Shown here: positions 7,973-14,506 of the stretch, piece after piece | Position numbering within the stretch: the first letter of the stretch is position 1 | How the letters are laid out: each line of letters begins with the position of its first letter | NCBI GenBank assembly: GCA_019312705.1 | Contig: JAFDCW010000159.1 | Span: 1-17,222 of the forward strand | Length of the DNA stretch: 17,222 nucleotides | Direction: 5' to 3' | Source of the DNA: Deltaproteobacteria bacterium | GTDB lineage: Bacteria; Myxococcota; Polyangia; Polyangiales; B10-G4 | Notes under the pieces: generated by a model | The model's input: only the letters and a program-made list of their open reading frames with translations | Told to the model about the DNA's origin: nothing | The model's database searches: none | Position numbers and translations under genes: made by a program

Positions 7973-9261
7973 GAGCACCCGGGTGTCCGGGGCCACCGGG
8001 TGTCCGGGGCCAGCTCGAAGAGCGCGCCATCGAGGGCCTCGAGGGGAAGCCCCTTGGGCAGGCCCCGCGCCGCCTCCCGGGAGACCGCAACACCGACGAT
8101 GTCGACGGAGATCGCGCTCTCGGCCTCGTCGAGGGCCGTGCCGTAGATCCCTCGGGCCGCCCCCGAGGCCCGCCCCGAGCCAATAGCGATGCGTTCGGCA
8201 TGGGGGCGGCAACGCACGGCGACCGACGCGGCCCGGACTAGCTCGTCGCCGGCCGTGGTCTCGGCCCCGAAGAGGCCGAGGAGGCGGTCGCCGAGGAGAT
8301 GGAGGACCCGGCCCCCTTCTTCGCGGATCGCGGCCGAGAGCCGGCCCTCTTCGCGCAACCCCTTGGCGAGCAGAACGGCCACCACCCGTTGCTCCCCGGC
8401 AGGAATCGTGGACGAGCGGCGGTCTTGAACCAACGCCTCGCCGGCCCGGGCCTGCGCGAGGGCATCGGCAAAGGCAAGGGCATCGGTGAACCGTGCCCGC
8501 GGTTCCTTCTGCAGCGCGCACAGGACCACCTCTTCGAGGGCCTCCGGGGTATCCCGGCGGTCGAAGTGCGGCGGTACCGGGTCTGACAGGAGCGTCGCGA
8601 CCAATGTGCCGAGGGGGGTCCCCTGACGGAAGGGCGGGCGCCCGACGAGGGCCTGGTAGAGCACGGCGCCGAGGGAGAAGAGATCGCTGGTCGCCTCGAT
8701 CACCGGGCGCCCCTCGGCCTGCTCCGGGGAGAGGTAGTCGAGGGTGCCGACGACGCGCCCCGCTTCCGTGAGCTGGGTCGCCCCGTCGGCGAGGCGGGCG
8801 ACGCCGAAGTCGAGGAGCTTCACGCCGCCGCCAGCCTCGAGGAAGACATTCGACGGTTTCAGATCGCGGTGAACGACCCCCTCTCGGTGGGCGGCGGACA
8901 GACCAGCACAGATGGCGAGACCGAGGTCGACGATCGCGTCGATCTCCATGGGCCCCCGGTCGAGACGCTCGGCGAGGGTCTCGCCCTCCAGGAGTTCGAA
9001 AGCGATGAAAGGCGTCCCATCGCCGTCGCTCCCGGTCTCGAGGACCCGAACGACATTTGGGTGGTCGATGCGGACTTGGGCCTCGCGCTCGAATCGACGG
9101 AGGGCCTCGGCGCTGGTAAATGACGCCCGGATCACTTTGATCGCCGCGACGCGGCCCTCGCCGTCCACGCCGCGATAGACGACACCCATGCCCCCGGCGC
9201 CGAGCACGCCTTCGATCCGATACGAGCCGATGACCTCCGGCTGGCCATCCGTCGCCACCAC
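7855..9261 (-). CDS. Ser/Thr protein kinase with degenerate cyclase-like domain (5' part of split fusion)
   Basis: Hanks-type kinase at about residues 14-268. The Gly loop is GAGGMG (21-26), the ATP lysine is Lys42 in AAIKVI, the catalytic loop is HRDLKPSN with Asp133, the DFG is at 151-153, and SPE stands for APE. No membrane segment follows, so the protein should be cytosolic. Residues about 290-415 resemble a class III nucleotide cyclase (EQRVVAVLLA, GGRVLHLLGDRLLGLFGA, ERIAIGSGRASG, GTALDEAESA). That domain is short and lacks the first metal-binding Asp, so it is probably inactive and a regulatory relic. Residues 423-468 are out-of-frame sequence created by the 17-bp duplication. Start is the first of two tandem GTG codons, 6 nt after a perfect TATAAT, implying a leaderless mRNA. 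Likely phosphorylation signalling coupled to the ATPase/TPR half. Confidence 0.85.
   Translation of the reverse strand: MVATDGQPEVIGSYRIEGVLGAGGMGVVYRGVDGEGRVAAIKVIRASFTSAEALRRFEREAQVRIDHPNVVRVLETGSDGDGTPFIAFELLEGETLAERLDRGPMEIDAIVDLGLAICAGLSAAHREGVVHRDLKPSNVFLEAGGGVKLLDFGVARLADGATQLTEAGRVVGTLDYLSPEQAEGRPVIEATSDLFSLGAVLYQALVGRPPFRQGTPLGTLVATLLSDPVPPHFDRRDTPEALEEVVLCALQKEPRARFTDALAFADALAQARAGEALVQDRRSSTIPAGEQRVVAVLLAKGLREEGRLSAAIREEGGRVLHLLGDRLLGLFGAETTAGDELVRAASVAVRCRPHAERIAIGSGRASGAARGIYGTALDEAESAISVDIVGVAVSREAARGLPKGLPLEALDGALFELAPDTRWPRTPGCSWLSTPPPTTGRCSGATSSSPRWSAPFLMPSPRVLRRSR
7979..8012 (-). repeat. Perfect 17-bp tandem duplication causing a frameshift
   Basis: The 17-bp unit CCGGGTGTCCGGGGCCA (plus-strand reading) occurs at 7979-7995 and again, identically, at 7996-8012. 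Seventeen is not a multiple of three, so the extra copy shifts the frame. With one copy removed, the kinase frame reads ELAPDTRVLMALDAAPDDG and continues directly into the ATPase, giving 1261 residues from 9261 to 5459. Confidence 0.95.
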
Positions 9262-9267
9262 GGCGGG

Positions 9268-9273
9268 ATTATA
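9268..9273 (-). promoter_or_regulatory. TATAAT -10 box of the kinase gene (leaderless)
   Basis: The minus strand reads TATAAT at 9273-9268, followed by six bases and the GTG at 9261. That spacing places the transcription start at the start codon. No convincing -35 was found 16-18 bp upstream. There is no Shine-Dalgarno before the GTG, consistent with leaderless translation. Confidence 0.7.
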
Positions 9274-9328
9274 ACCGGCCGCGACGCACCGTGGGCGGGT
9301 CCTTGGTGGTCAGGACCGATTTTGTGTT

Positions 9329-9334
9329 TAGCTC
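9329..9334 (+). promoter_or_regulatory. Putative leaderless -10 box (TAGCTC) of the YihY-like gene
   Basis: TAGCTC, within TTTAGCTCCC, ends 6 nt before the GTG at 9341. It is a weaker match than the divergent TATAAT box but has the same geometry. The 79-bp interval between the two divergent genes therefore holds back-to-back promoters. Confidence 0.4.
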
Positions 9335-9340
9335 CCAGCC

Positions 9341-10222
9341 GTGGTCCGCCGCCGCATCGCAGATATCTCGCGCCGTCCCGCCCCCTTCGCCCTCCGGGTC
9401 CTCCAGGGCTTCATCGCCAACCGCGGCCTCTTGCTCGCGGGCGCCGTCGCCTACAACAGCCTGCTGAGCATCATCCCCCTCTTCGGCGTGATCCTCCTCG
9501 CCTTGAGCTTCTTCGTCGACGACGCCCAGCTGATCACCACCATCGAGGCCCACCTCTCCCTGATCGTGCCCGGCTCCTCTTCCGGAGTGACCGAGCAGGT
9601 CGAGACCCTCCTGGCAGAGCGCGGCACCGTGACCTGGGTCGTCGCGCTGCTCTTGCTCTTCTTCAGCTCAATCGCCTTCGGCGTGCTCGAGAGCGCGATG
9701 GGGGCGATCTTCCACCACCGCCCGCGCCGAGAGCGAGGCTTCCTGATGTCGGCGGTATTGCCCTACGTCTTCATCGCCCTGCTCGGCGTCGGCGTGCTGC
9801 TCATCAGCCTCATCTCCGGGGCCATCGAGCGCATCGACGGCAACGCGGTGCATCTCTTTGGCGCCATGTGGACCATGGAGGGCGCGAGCGCCGTCGTACT
9901 CTACGGCCTCGGCATGGTCGGCTTGGTCGCGATGCTCACCGCCTTCTACCTGGTGATGCCGGTCGGCAAGATTCGCGTGCGCCATGCATTCGTCGGGGGC
10001 CTGGTCGCGGCTGTGCTGTGGGAAATCGCGCGCCACGTGCTCACCTGGTACTTCGAGACCCTCTCGCTGGTCCATGTCGTCTACGGCCCCCTCGCGGGCG
10101 CGGTGGTCGCCCTGCTCTCGTTCGAGATCGGGGCCATCATCCTGCTCTTTGGGGCGCAGGTGATCGCCGAGTTCGACCGTCATCAGCCAGCCGGCGGCGA
10201 CGCCGATCACGCTGCCCCCTAG
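9341..10222 (+). CDS. YihY/BrkB-family inner membrane protein
   Basis: Integral membrane protein of 293 residues, with about six hydrophobic segments and the usual length for the YihY/BrkB family (once misnamed RNase BN). The N-terminal amphipathic stretch FALRVLQGFIANRGLLLAGAVAYNSLLSIIPLF is the family hallmark. Other typical regions are WVVALLLLFFSSIAFGVLESAMGAIF, LTAFYLVMPVGKIRVRHAFVGGLVAAVLWEIARHVLTWY and VYGPLAGAVVALLSFEIGAIILLFGAQVIAEF. The biochemical role of the family is not settled; transport or envelope functions have been proposed. The GTG start follows a -10-like box with no Shine-Dalgarno. The gene is divergent from the kinase and 147 bp upstream of the vault-protein gene, with which it may or may not be co-transcribed. 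Confidence 0.93.
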   Translation: MVRRRIADISRRPAPFALRVLQGFIANRGLLLAGAVAYNSLLSIIPLFGVILLALSFFVDDAQLITTIEAHLSLIVPGSSSGVTEQVETLLAERGTVTWVVALLLLFFSSIAFGVLESAMGAIFHHRPRRERGFLMSAVLPYVFIALLGVGVLLISLISGAIERIDGNAVHLFGAMWTMEGASAVVLYGLGMVGLVAMLTAFYLVMPVGKIRVRHAFVGGLVAAVLWEIARHVLTWYFETLSLVHVVYGPLAGAVVALLSFEIGAIILLFGAQVIAEFDRHQPAGGDADHAAP

Positions 10223-10228
10223 GACGCG

Positions 10229-10258
10229 TTGACGCGCGATTCTGGTGCGCACTCATTT
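10229..10258 (+). promoter_or_regulatory. Weak candidate promoter upstream of the vault-protein gene
   Basis: TTGACG at 10229-10234 is a good -35 match. An AT-richer stretch (CTCATTT, 10252-10258) lies at the right distance but is a poor -10. If used, it would give a leader of about 105 nt that contains the inverted repeat at 10300-10319. Confidence 0.3.
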
Positions 10259-10299
10259 GGTGCATTGGCCCCAATAGCGCGCAACGCATCGCCCCCCGG

Positions 10300-10319
10300 C
10301 ATTCGCAAACATGCGAATG
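10300..10319. promoter_or_regulatory. Perfect 8-bp inverted repeat before the vault-protein gene
   Basis: CATTCGCA and TGCGAATG are exact reverse complements separated by AACA. The site ends 50 nt before the ATG of the vault-protein gene. It could be a dimeric repressor operator or a leader hairpin. It is not followed by a T tract, so it is not an intrinsic terminator for the upstream membrane-protein gene. Confidence 0.55.
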
Positions 10320-10369
10320 ACACCAGGCACGTCCCTTGCGGAAACCCAGGCACCGAGAAGGAGGTGCCG

Positions 10370-11092
10370 ATGACCGAACGAGACATCCGCGAGCGCGACA
10401 TCCTGGTCGCGCCAAACGAGTACGCCTACGTGCAGGACCTGACCAAGGGACACATCGTGCTCTACGTCGGGCCGACGAAGGTGAGCCTGTCGAATACCGA
10501 ACGCATGATCCTTTTCCGCAACAGCCGGTTCGTTCCGGTCTCCGGGCCAGATTCCGGGAAGGAAGGGGGCATGGGGATCTCCGCTTTCGTCGAACCCCGA
10601 CATGCTGCCGACACCGGGGGCGAACACCGCGGTGGGCCTGCGGAGCGGTCGCAAGGTCGTCGTGCCCGGGCCGACCGAGTTTCCCCTCTGGCCCGGTCAG
10701 CGCGCCGAGGTGGTCGATGGACACAGCCTGCGCCAGGACGAGTACCTCATCGTCCGGGTCTACGACGACACCTTCGCGGAAGACCTTCCGCCGATCGGAA
10801 CCGAGATCATCGTCCGGGGAACCGAACGCAGCTTCTACGTCCCCCGGAGCGGTTTCGAGGTCATCCCCGAAGGCGGCCGCTACGTGCGGAAGGCATGGCG
10901 CATGGAGCAGAGCTCGGGGCTTCACCTCCGAGTCGTGGCGCCCTTCGAGGCCGGCGCGGACGATCAACTGCCACAGGGGGACTACGCCTCGGGCCAAGAC
11001 GTCTTCCTCTCGGGACGCGAAGGTTTCTTCTTCCCCACGGAGAGCGTCGTGGTCGTCGGGGCGGTGTCTGCTGTGCCCCTCGCCGAAAATGA
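10370..11092 (+). CDS. Major vault protein homologue, N-terminal fragment (frameshifted)
   Basis: The first 75-76 codons encode the N-terminal beta repeats of an MVP-like protein: ILVAPNEYAYVQDLTKGHIVLYVGPTKVSLSNTERMILF parallels the start of eukaryotic MVP (RIPPYHYIHVLDQ...VEVGPKTYIRQDNERVLF). A strong Shine-Dalgarno, GAAGGAGG at 10357-10364, lies 5 nt before the ATG and fixes the start. Homology stops after SAFVEP (codons 71-76) and continues in the +1 frame as DMLPTPGANTAVGLRSGRKV. The rest of this open frame, to 11092, is a non-homologous Arg/Gly-rich read-through. The break lies at CCCC (10595-10598): removing one C gives a continuous 680-residue protein ending at 12413. The gene is therefore a single mvp-like gene with an indel, or one decoded by +1 slippage at CCC-C. 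Confidence 0.8.
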   Translation: MTERDIRERDILVAPNEYAYVQDLTKGHIVLYVGPTKVSLSNTERMILFRNSRFVPVSGPDSGKEGGMGISAFVEPRHAADTGGEHRGGPAERSQGRRARADRVSPLARSARRGGRWTQPAPGRVPHRPGLRRHLRGRPSADRNRDHRPGNRTQLLRPPERFRGHPRRRPLRAEGMAHGAELGASPPSRGALRGRRGRSTATGGLRLGPRRLPLGTRRFLLPHGERRGRRGGVCCAPRRK

Positions 11093-12413
11093 GGGGATCT
11101 ACGTCCGGGACATCCGGTCCGGGGCGATTCGCGTCGCCATGGGTGCGACGGCATTCCTTCCCGACCCGACGAAGGAGGAGGTGGTCGTCCGAGGCTTCGC
11201 AGCCGCAGATACCGCCCGCTACGGCGTCACCGGCGACGAGACCCGGGTACCCGCCGTGTACGTGCCCCCTTCGACGGCGGTGATGGTGGTCGCCAAGGAC
11301 CGGCGCGAGGTCGTGACGGGCCCCCGAACCCGGCTCCTCGGCTACGACGAGAACCTCGAAGAGCTCACCCTCTCCACCGGCCGCCCGAAATCCGACCAGG
11401 ATCTACTCACGACGTGTTTCCTGCGTGTCGATGGCAACAAGGTCTCGGACGTGGTGCACGTCGAAACCGAGGATCACGTGGCCCTCGCCCTCACCCTCTC
11501 CTATCGCGTCTCCTTCCTCGGAGAGCCCCAACGGTGGTTCGCTGTGAAGGACTATGTGGGTTTGCTGTGCGACCATACGAGCTCGATCATCCGGGGCGTG
11601 GCCCCGGGCATCTCCCTCGAAGATTTCTACGGGGACGGGACCGGCATCGTGCGCGACGCGGTCCTCGGGCCTCGCGGAGAAGAGAGCCGGCGCGAGGGCC
11701 GGCATTTCGACGAGAACGGCATGTGGGTCTACGACGTCGAGGTTCTCGCGATCAGCATCCTCGACCCCGAGGTCGATGCGCTCCTCGGCGGCGCCCAGCG
11801 CATGGCCATCGTCTCGGAAATCGCCCGGAAGAAAGAGGGCCTGCGCCTCGGCGACGAGAAGCTCAAGGAGGAGGTCCGCCAGGCCATCTACCGCGCCCAG
11901 GTCGTGACGATAGGGGCGCAGGTCGAGCACGAAAACGCCGACCGGGTGGCCAAGCTCGCCGCGGCCCGGACGAGCCTCGACCTCGACCACCTCGAGAACG
12001 TCGACCGCGCATCACACGACGCCGAAGCCTTCACCCTGCGCAGTCGCGCACGCCTCGCCGAGAGCCAAGCAGAAGCTGAGCTCGAAAAGCAGCGCCTCGA
12101 CGCCCAGGCCGCCGCGTTCCGCTCACAGATGCAGGCGATGACGCCAGAATTGGTCGCGACCCTCAAGACCCTCGGCAACCAGGCCCTCGCCCGAGACCTC
12201 AGCAAACACCTCTCGCCCCTGGCCATCCTCGGCGGAGAGAGCGTCGCCGATGTCGCCGAGCGCCTCCTCGACCGGCTCCCCCTGCCCTTCGGCGGCGCGC
12301 AGGACGGCGCTGGCAGCTCGAGCGAAGACCGAGATGGAGGTCGACATGACGACCGAGGTCTCGCCGCGGTGATCGCCGCGCTGCCGGGCTCGGACGAGGG
12401 CGCTGCAGAATAG
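10602..12413 (+). CDS. Major vault protein homologue, main body (shoulder and cap helix)
   Basis: Encodes 603 residues of a bacterial MVP homologue, the subunit that forms the hollow vault particle in eukaryotes. N-terminal beta repeats cover about 1-200; AVPLAENEGIYVRDIRSGAI (157-176) closely matches animal MVP ([20 protein letters not shown]). The SPFH-like shoulder (about 215-395) has LSTGRPK, VSDVVHVETEDHVALALTLSYRVSF, DYVGLLCDHTSSIIRGV and the VRDAVLG strand, each with a clear MVP counterpart. A charged cap helix follows at 400-510, then a cap-ring-like end (MTPELVATLKTLGNQALARDLSKHLSPLAILGGESVADVAERLL) and an acidic tail. ATG 10602 is merely the first Met after the break and lacks a good ribosome-binding site, so the natural start is 10370. 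Only about five N-terminal repeats are present, fewer than the nine of rat MVP. Bacterial cargo and function are unknown; no VPARP or TEP1 homologue is nearby. Confidence 0.88.
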   Translation: MLPTPGANTAVGLRSGRKVVVPGPTEFPLWPGQRAEVVDGHSLRQDEYLIVRVYDDTFAEDLPPIGTEIIVRGTERSFYVPRSGFEVIPEGGRYVRKAWRMEQSSGLHLRVVAPFEAGADDQLPQGDYASGQDVFLSGREGFFFPTESVVVVGAVSAVPLAENEGIYVRDIRSGAIRVAMGATAFLPDPTKEEVVVRGFAAADTARYGVTGDETRVPAVYVPPSTAVMVVAKDRREVVTGPRTRLLGYDENLEELTLSTGRPKSDQDLLTTCFLRVDGNKVSDVVHVETEDHVALALTLSYRVSFLGEPQRWFAVKDYVGLLCDHTSSIIRGVAPGISLEDFYGDGTGIVRDAVLGPRGEESRREGRHFDENGMWVYDVEVLAISILDPEVDALLGGAQRMAIVSEIARKKEGLRLGDEKLKEEVRQAIYRAQVVTIGAQVEHENADRVAKLAAARTSLDLDHLENVDRASHDAEAFTLRSRARLAESQAEAELEKQRLDAQAAAFRSQMQAMTPELVATLKTLGNQALARDLSKHLSPLAILGGESVADVAERLLDRLPLPFGGAQDGAGSSSEDRDGGRHDDRGLAAVIAALPGSDEGAAE

Positions 12414-12450
12414 GCGCGAGGGGGCCAAGGGGAGGCTGGAATGTGCGTGG

Positions 12451-12456
12451 TAAGGT
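12451..12456 (+). promoter_or_regulatory. Putative leaderless -10 box (TAAGGT) of the hydrolase gene
   Basis: TAAGGT ends 5 nt before the ATG at 12462, the same geometry as other leaderless genes here. It competes with a reading in which AGGGGAGG (12428-12435) serves as Shine-Dalgarno for an upstream in-frame ATG at 12441. Confidence 0.45.
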
Positions 12457-12461
12457 GGGCC

Positions 12462-13463
12462 ATGCAGGTTCGACGTCGATGGCCTTTGCCCGCGACCCTC
12501 ATGGCATTGCTCACGACCTTGGCGCTCCTCGGAGCCTGCGATGACGACGGCGCGGCCACCGACGGCGGCATCGCCTCCGGCGCCGACGACGGCGGCGGCT
12601 CGGACGCCGGAGACTCCGGGACGATGGACACCGGGGCTGGCGATACCGGCACGACCGCAGACTCGGCCGTGATGGACGGCGGACCGATGGACACCGGCAC
12701 CGACGCCGCCATGGTCGGCAGCGCGGGGTGCATCGACGGCGGGGGCCTGGCCGAGGGCGAACATACCTTTATGTCCGAAGGCCTCTCCCGGCGTTTCATC
12801 GTCCGTCTTCCCATCGGCTACACCCGAGACCGACTGTGGCCCCTCGTCCTCGCCCTGCACGGCAACGGCGGCAGCGCGAGCTACTGGGATGGCACCAGCG
12901 GCTCCCGGGACATCCGCGGCGTGCTCGAAAACGACGCTGTGCTCATCGTCGCCGAAGCCATCGATGGCGCCTGGCGCGACTACGACATGCCCTCGGATAC
13001 CTGGCCCGCGCGCATCGAGAGCGAGCTGCTCTACTTCGACGACGTGATCTCCGAGGCCAAGACCGAGCTCTGCGTGAACGAAGGCGCGATCTTCTCCATG
13101 GGCTTCAGCGGCGGAGGCTCGTTCTCGGGAGTCCTCGGCTGCCGCCGGCCGGACATCCGAGCCATCGCCGTCGGCGGCTCGGTCATCTACTTCGACACCG
13201 GTGCGTGTGTGAATACCCCGGCGGCCTGGGTGACCATCGGCGAAGGCGAACTCAGCTCCGACCGCGAAGCCTACCGAGACTTCTGGCGCGACCGCGCCTC
13301 GTGCGCGGCGACGACCATGTCCACGGCCCCGGACCCGTGCGTTGCGTATGATGCATGCGGGGCCGGGACCCCGGTGCACTACTGCCAGCACCCCGCGGGG
13401 CACATCTGGCCGGACTTCGCGAGTGAGGCGATGTGGGGGTTCTTCGGGGCGTTGGTGGAGTAG
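12462..13463 (+). CDS. Lipoprotein alpha/beta hydrolase (PHB depolymerase/feruloyl esterase-like)
   Basis: Predicted secreted esterase of 333 residues. The signal sequence ends in LLGAC (Cys26), followed by a flexible linker rich in Thr, Asp and Gly (about 27-88). The hydrolase domain has the oxyanion loop LALHGNGG (about 130-137), the nucleophile Ser216 in GFSGGG and His314 in HPAGHIWPDF, an order typical of the LpqC/polyhydroxybutyrate depolymerase group. The catalytic acid is unclear: the usual HGxxD is replaced by IGEGELSSD, so Glu262 or Asp267 are candidates. Eight cysteines in the mature domain suggest disulfides and an extracytoplasmic location. Start choice: ATG 12462 gives a canonical signal peptide and follows a -10 box; ATG 12441 has a good Shine-Dalgarno and would add seven residues. 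Substrate (polyester, feruloyl ester or other) cannot be told from sequence. Confidence 0.87.
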   Translation: MQVRRRWPLPATLMALLTTLALLGACDDDGAATDGGIASGADDGGGSDAGDSGTMDTGAGDTGTTADSAVMDGGPMDTGTDAAMVGSAGCIDGGGLAEGEHTFMSEGLSRRFIVRLPIGYTRDRLWPLVLALHGNGGSASYWDGTSGSRDIRGVLENDAVLIVAEAIDGAWRDYDMPSDTWPARIESELLYFDDVISEAKTELCVNEGAIFSMGFSGGGSFSGVLGCRRPDIRAIAVGGSVIYFDTGACVNTPAAWVTIGEGELSSDREAYRDFWRDRASCAATTMSTAPDPCVAYDACGAGTPVHYCQHPAGHIWPDFASEAMWGFFGALVE

Positions 13464-13564
13464 GGGTCAACAAGAAGGCGCCGCGTAGGGCGGCCCGAGG
13501 CGGCAGCGCGACGCAGTCGCGCAGAGCCGACAGGCCGACCGCAGCGGCGCCGGGAGTGCCGCAC

Positions 13565-13636
13565 CGCTACCGTTCCCGTCGCCGTTCCCGTTCCCGTCGC
13601 CGTTCCCGTTCCCGTTCCCGTTCCCGTGGCCGAGTG
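13565..13636. repeat. Hexanucleotide satellite (CGTTCC/CGTCGC) with G-quadruplex motif
   Basis: From 13571 to 13630 the sequence is ten consecutive 6-bp units, mostly CGTTCC with interspersed CGTCGC and a final CGTGGC; degenerate units flank it. At 13605-13625 four CCC runs are separated by GTT, so the minus strand carries four GGG runs with AAC loops, a textbook quadruplex motif. The array lies in the 230-bp gap between the hydrolase and the next lipoprotein gene. Open frames across it give only Arg-Ser or Asn-Gly repeats and are unlikely to be genes. Confidence 0.92.
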
Positions 13637-13679
13637 AGCCGTCCGACGTGCGCGCAACCGCTAGTCGCGATGTCAGTGG

Positions 13680-13685
13680 TAGCAT
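13680..13685 (+). promoter_or_regulatory. Putative -10 box (TAGCAT) of the unknown lipoprotein gene
   Basis: TAGCAT ends 8 nt before the ATG at 13694, implying a leader of only one or two bases. There is no clear -35 and no Shine-Dalgarno, in line with the other leaderless genes in the window. Confidence 0.45.
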
Positions 13686-13693
13686 CGCGGCCC

Positions 13694-14452
13694 ATGGGGA
13701 ATCTGGGCCGGAACATTGGTTACGCGCTGGTCATGCTGCTCTCGGCAGGCTGCGACGAGACGGATGCTGAGCCGGAGGGCGTCACTCCGGAGCTTCGCGA
13801 GCAGGCCCTCGCCGCAGCGAATGAGGCGGAGGCGGCGGGCGCCCCGGCGCGCGCCGCTTGGGACCGCGCGATCGCCGCCCTCGACCCGAGCGTCGGGGAC
13901 CAATGCCCTGCCGAGGTCCTCGCCGCCCCGCGACGGGAGCGTTTCGTGATGGTGCGCTCGCCGCGGTTCACCACCGACGTCATCCCGAGCGTGGTCGGCG
14001 TCTTGGAGCGCGGCTTCGGGCACAGCATCCCCGCCCTGGCCCATGCGGACCGGCTACGGGTCTTCCTCGGGCGCGACGACGGACCGCGACTGCGAGAGGC
14101 GCTCGCCACCGGCGTCGCCGAAGAGCCGCCGGTCGTGCTCACCGTAATCCGTATCGACAGGCTGATGGCCCCCGTGGCGACCGCGAGCGATAGCTATCGT
14201 TCCGGCCACCTAGACGGACAAGCCTTCTTGCTCGACACCGAGCTGCGGGCCGTCTGCACTATGCCGGTGAACTCGAGCAACTGGGGCATCATCGAGTCGG
14301 GGAGCTTCGGCGGGATCGCGGACGACTTCGGATCGGTAGCCCTCATGGAGCTCTTCGAACACGCCCAAACGCGTATCGACCGCGAGTGGAGCGCGGACGG
14401 CGCAGCCGCCCCGGATGAAGCCGCCGCCGACCGAGCCGGCGAAGGTGAGTAG
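13694..14452 (+). CDS. Lipoprotein of unknown function
   Basis: I do not recognise this 252-residue protein. It has a short lipoprotein signal ending in LLSAGC (Cys20), then an Ala/Glu-rich helical stretch (about 25-65). A globular domain follows, with strands RERFVMVRSPRF, ADRLRVFLGRDD and PVVLTVIRIDRL and two cysteines (in DQCPAEV and AVCTMPV) that could pair. The segment NSSNWGIIESGSFGGIADDFGSVALMELFEHAQTRI is distinctive, and the tail is rich in Ala, Asp and Glu. The frame is open further upstream to 13433, but that part crosses the hexanucleotide array and encodes only Arg/Ser repeats, so the ATG at 13694 is chosen because it begins the signal peptide and follows a -10-like box. It lies between two other lipoprotein genes on the same strand. 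Confidence 0.75.
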   Translation: MGNLGRNIGYALVMLLSAGCDETDAEPEGVTPELREQALAAANEAEAAGAPARAAWDRAIAALDPSVGDQCPAEVLAAPRRERFVMVRSPRFTTDVIPSVVGVLERGFGHSIPALAHADRLRVFLGRDDGPRLREALATGVAEEPPVVLTVIRIDRLMAPVATASDSYRSGHLDGQAFLLDTELRAVCTMPVNSSNWGIIESGSFGGIADDFGSVALMELFEHAQTRIDREWSADGAAAPDEAAADRAGEGE

Positions 14453-14506
14453 CCGACGGGTACCGCACGGCTACCGAAAGACGCTATTCAACGTCCAGCG
14501 GTCACG

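Noticed and set aside
7973..8521. Upstream extension of the ATPase frame beyond the 17-bp duplication
   Set aside because: This part overlaps the kinase/cyclase coding region in another frame and has Arg/Gly/Pro-rich non-homologous sequence.
10602..12413. Prohibitin/flotillin (SPFH) protein instead of MVP
   Set aside because: The shoulder is SPFH-like, but the beta repeats before it and the ENEGIYVRD and STGRPK motifs are specific to MVP.
11888..12814. Long minus-strand frame opposite the vault gene end and hydrolase
   Set aside because: It mirrors a strongly supported plus-strand coding region; composition is Ser/Pro/Ala-rich antisense sequence with no recognisable domain.
13565..13636. 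Hexanucleotide array considered as a CRISPR array
   Set aside because: Units are 6 bp with no spacers and no cas genes nearby.
13433..13693. Upstream in-frame extension of the unknown lipoprotein
   Set aside because: It crosses the satellite array, overlaps the hydrolase gene end, and would bury the signal peptide in the middle of the protein.
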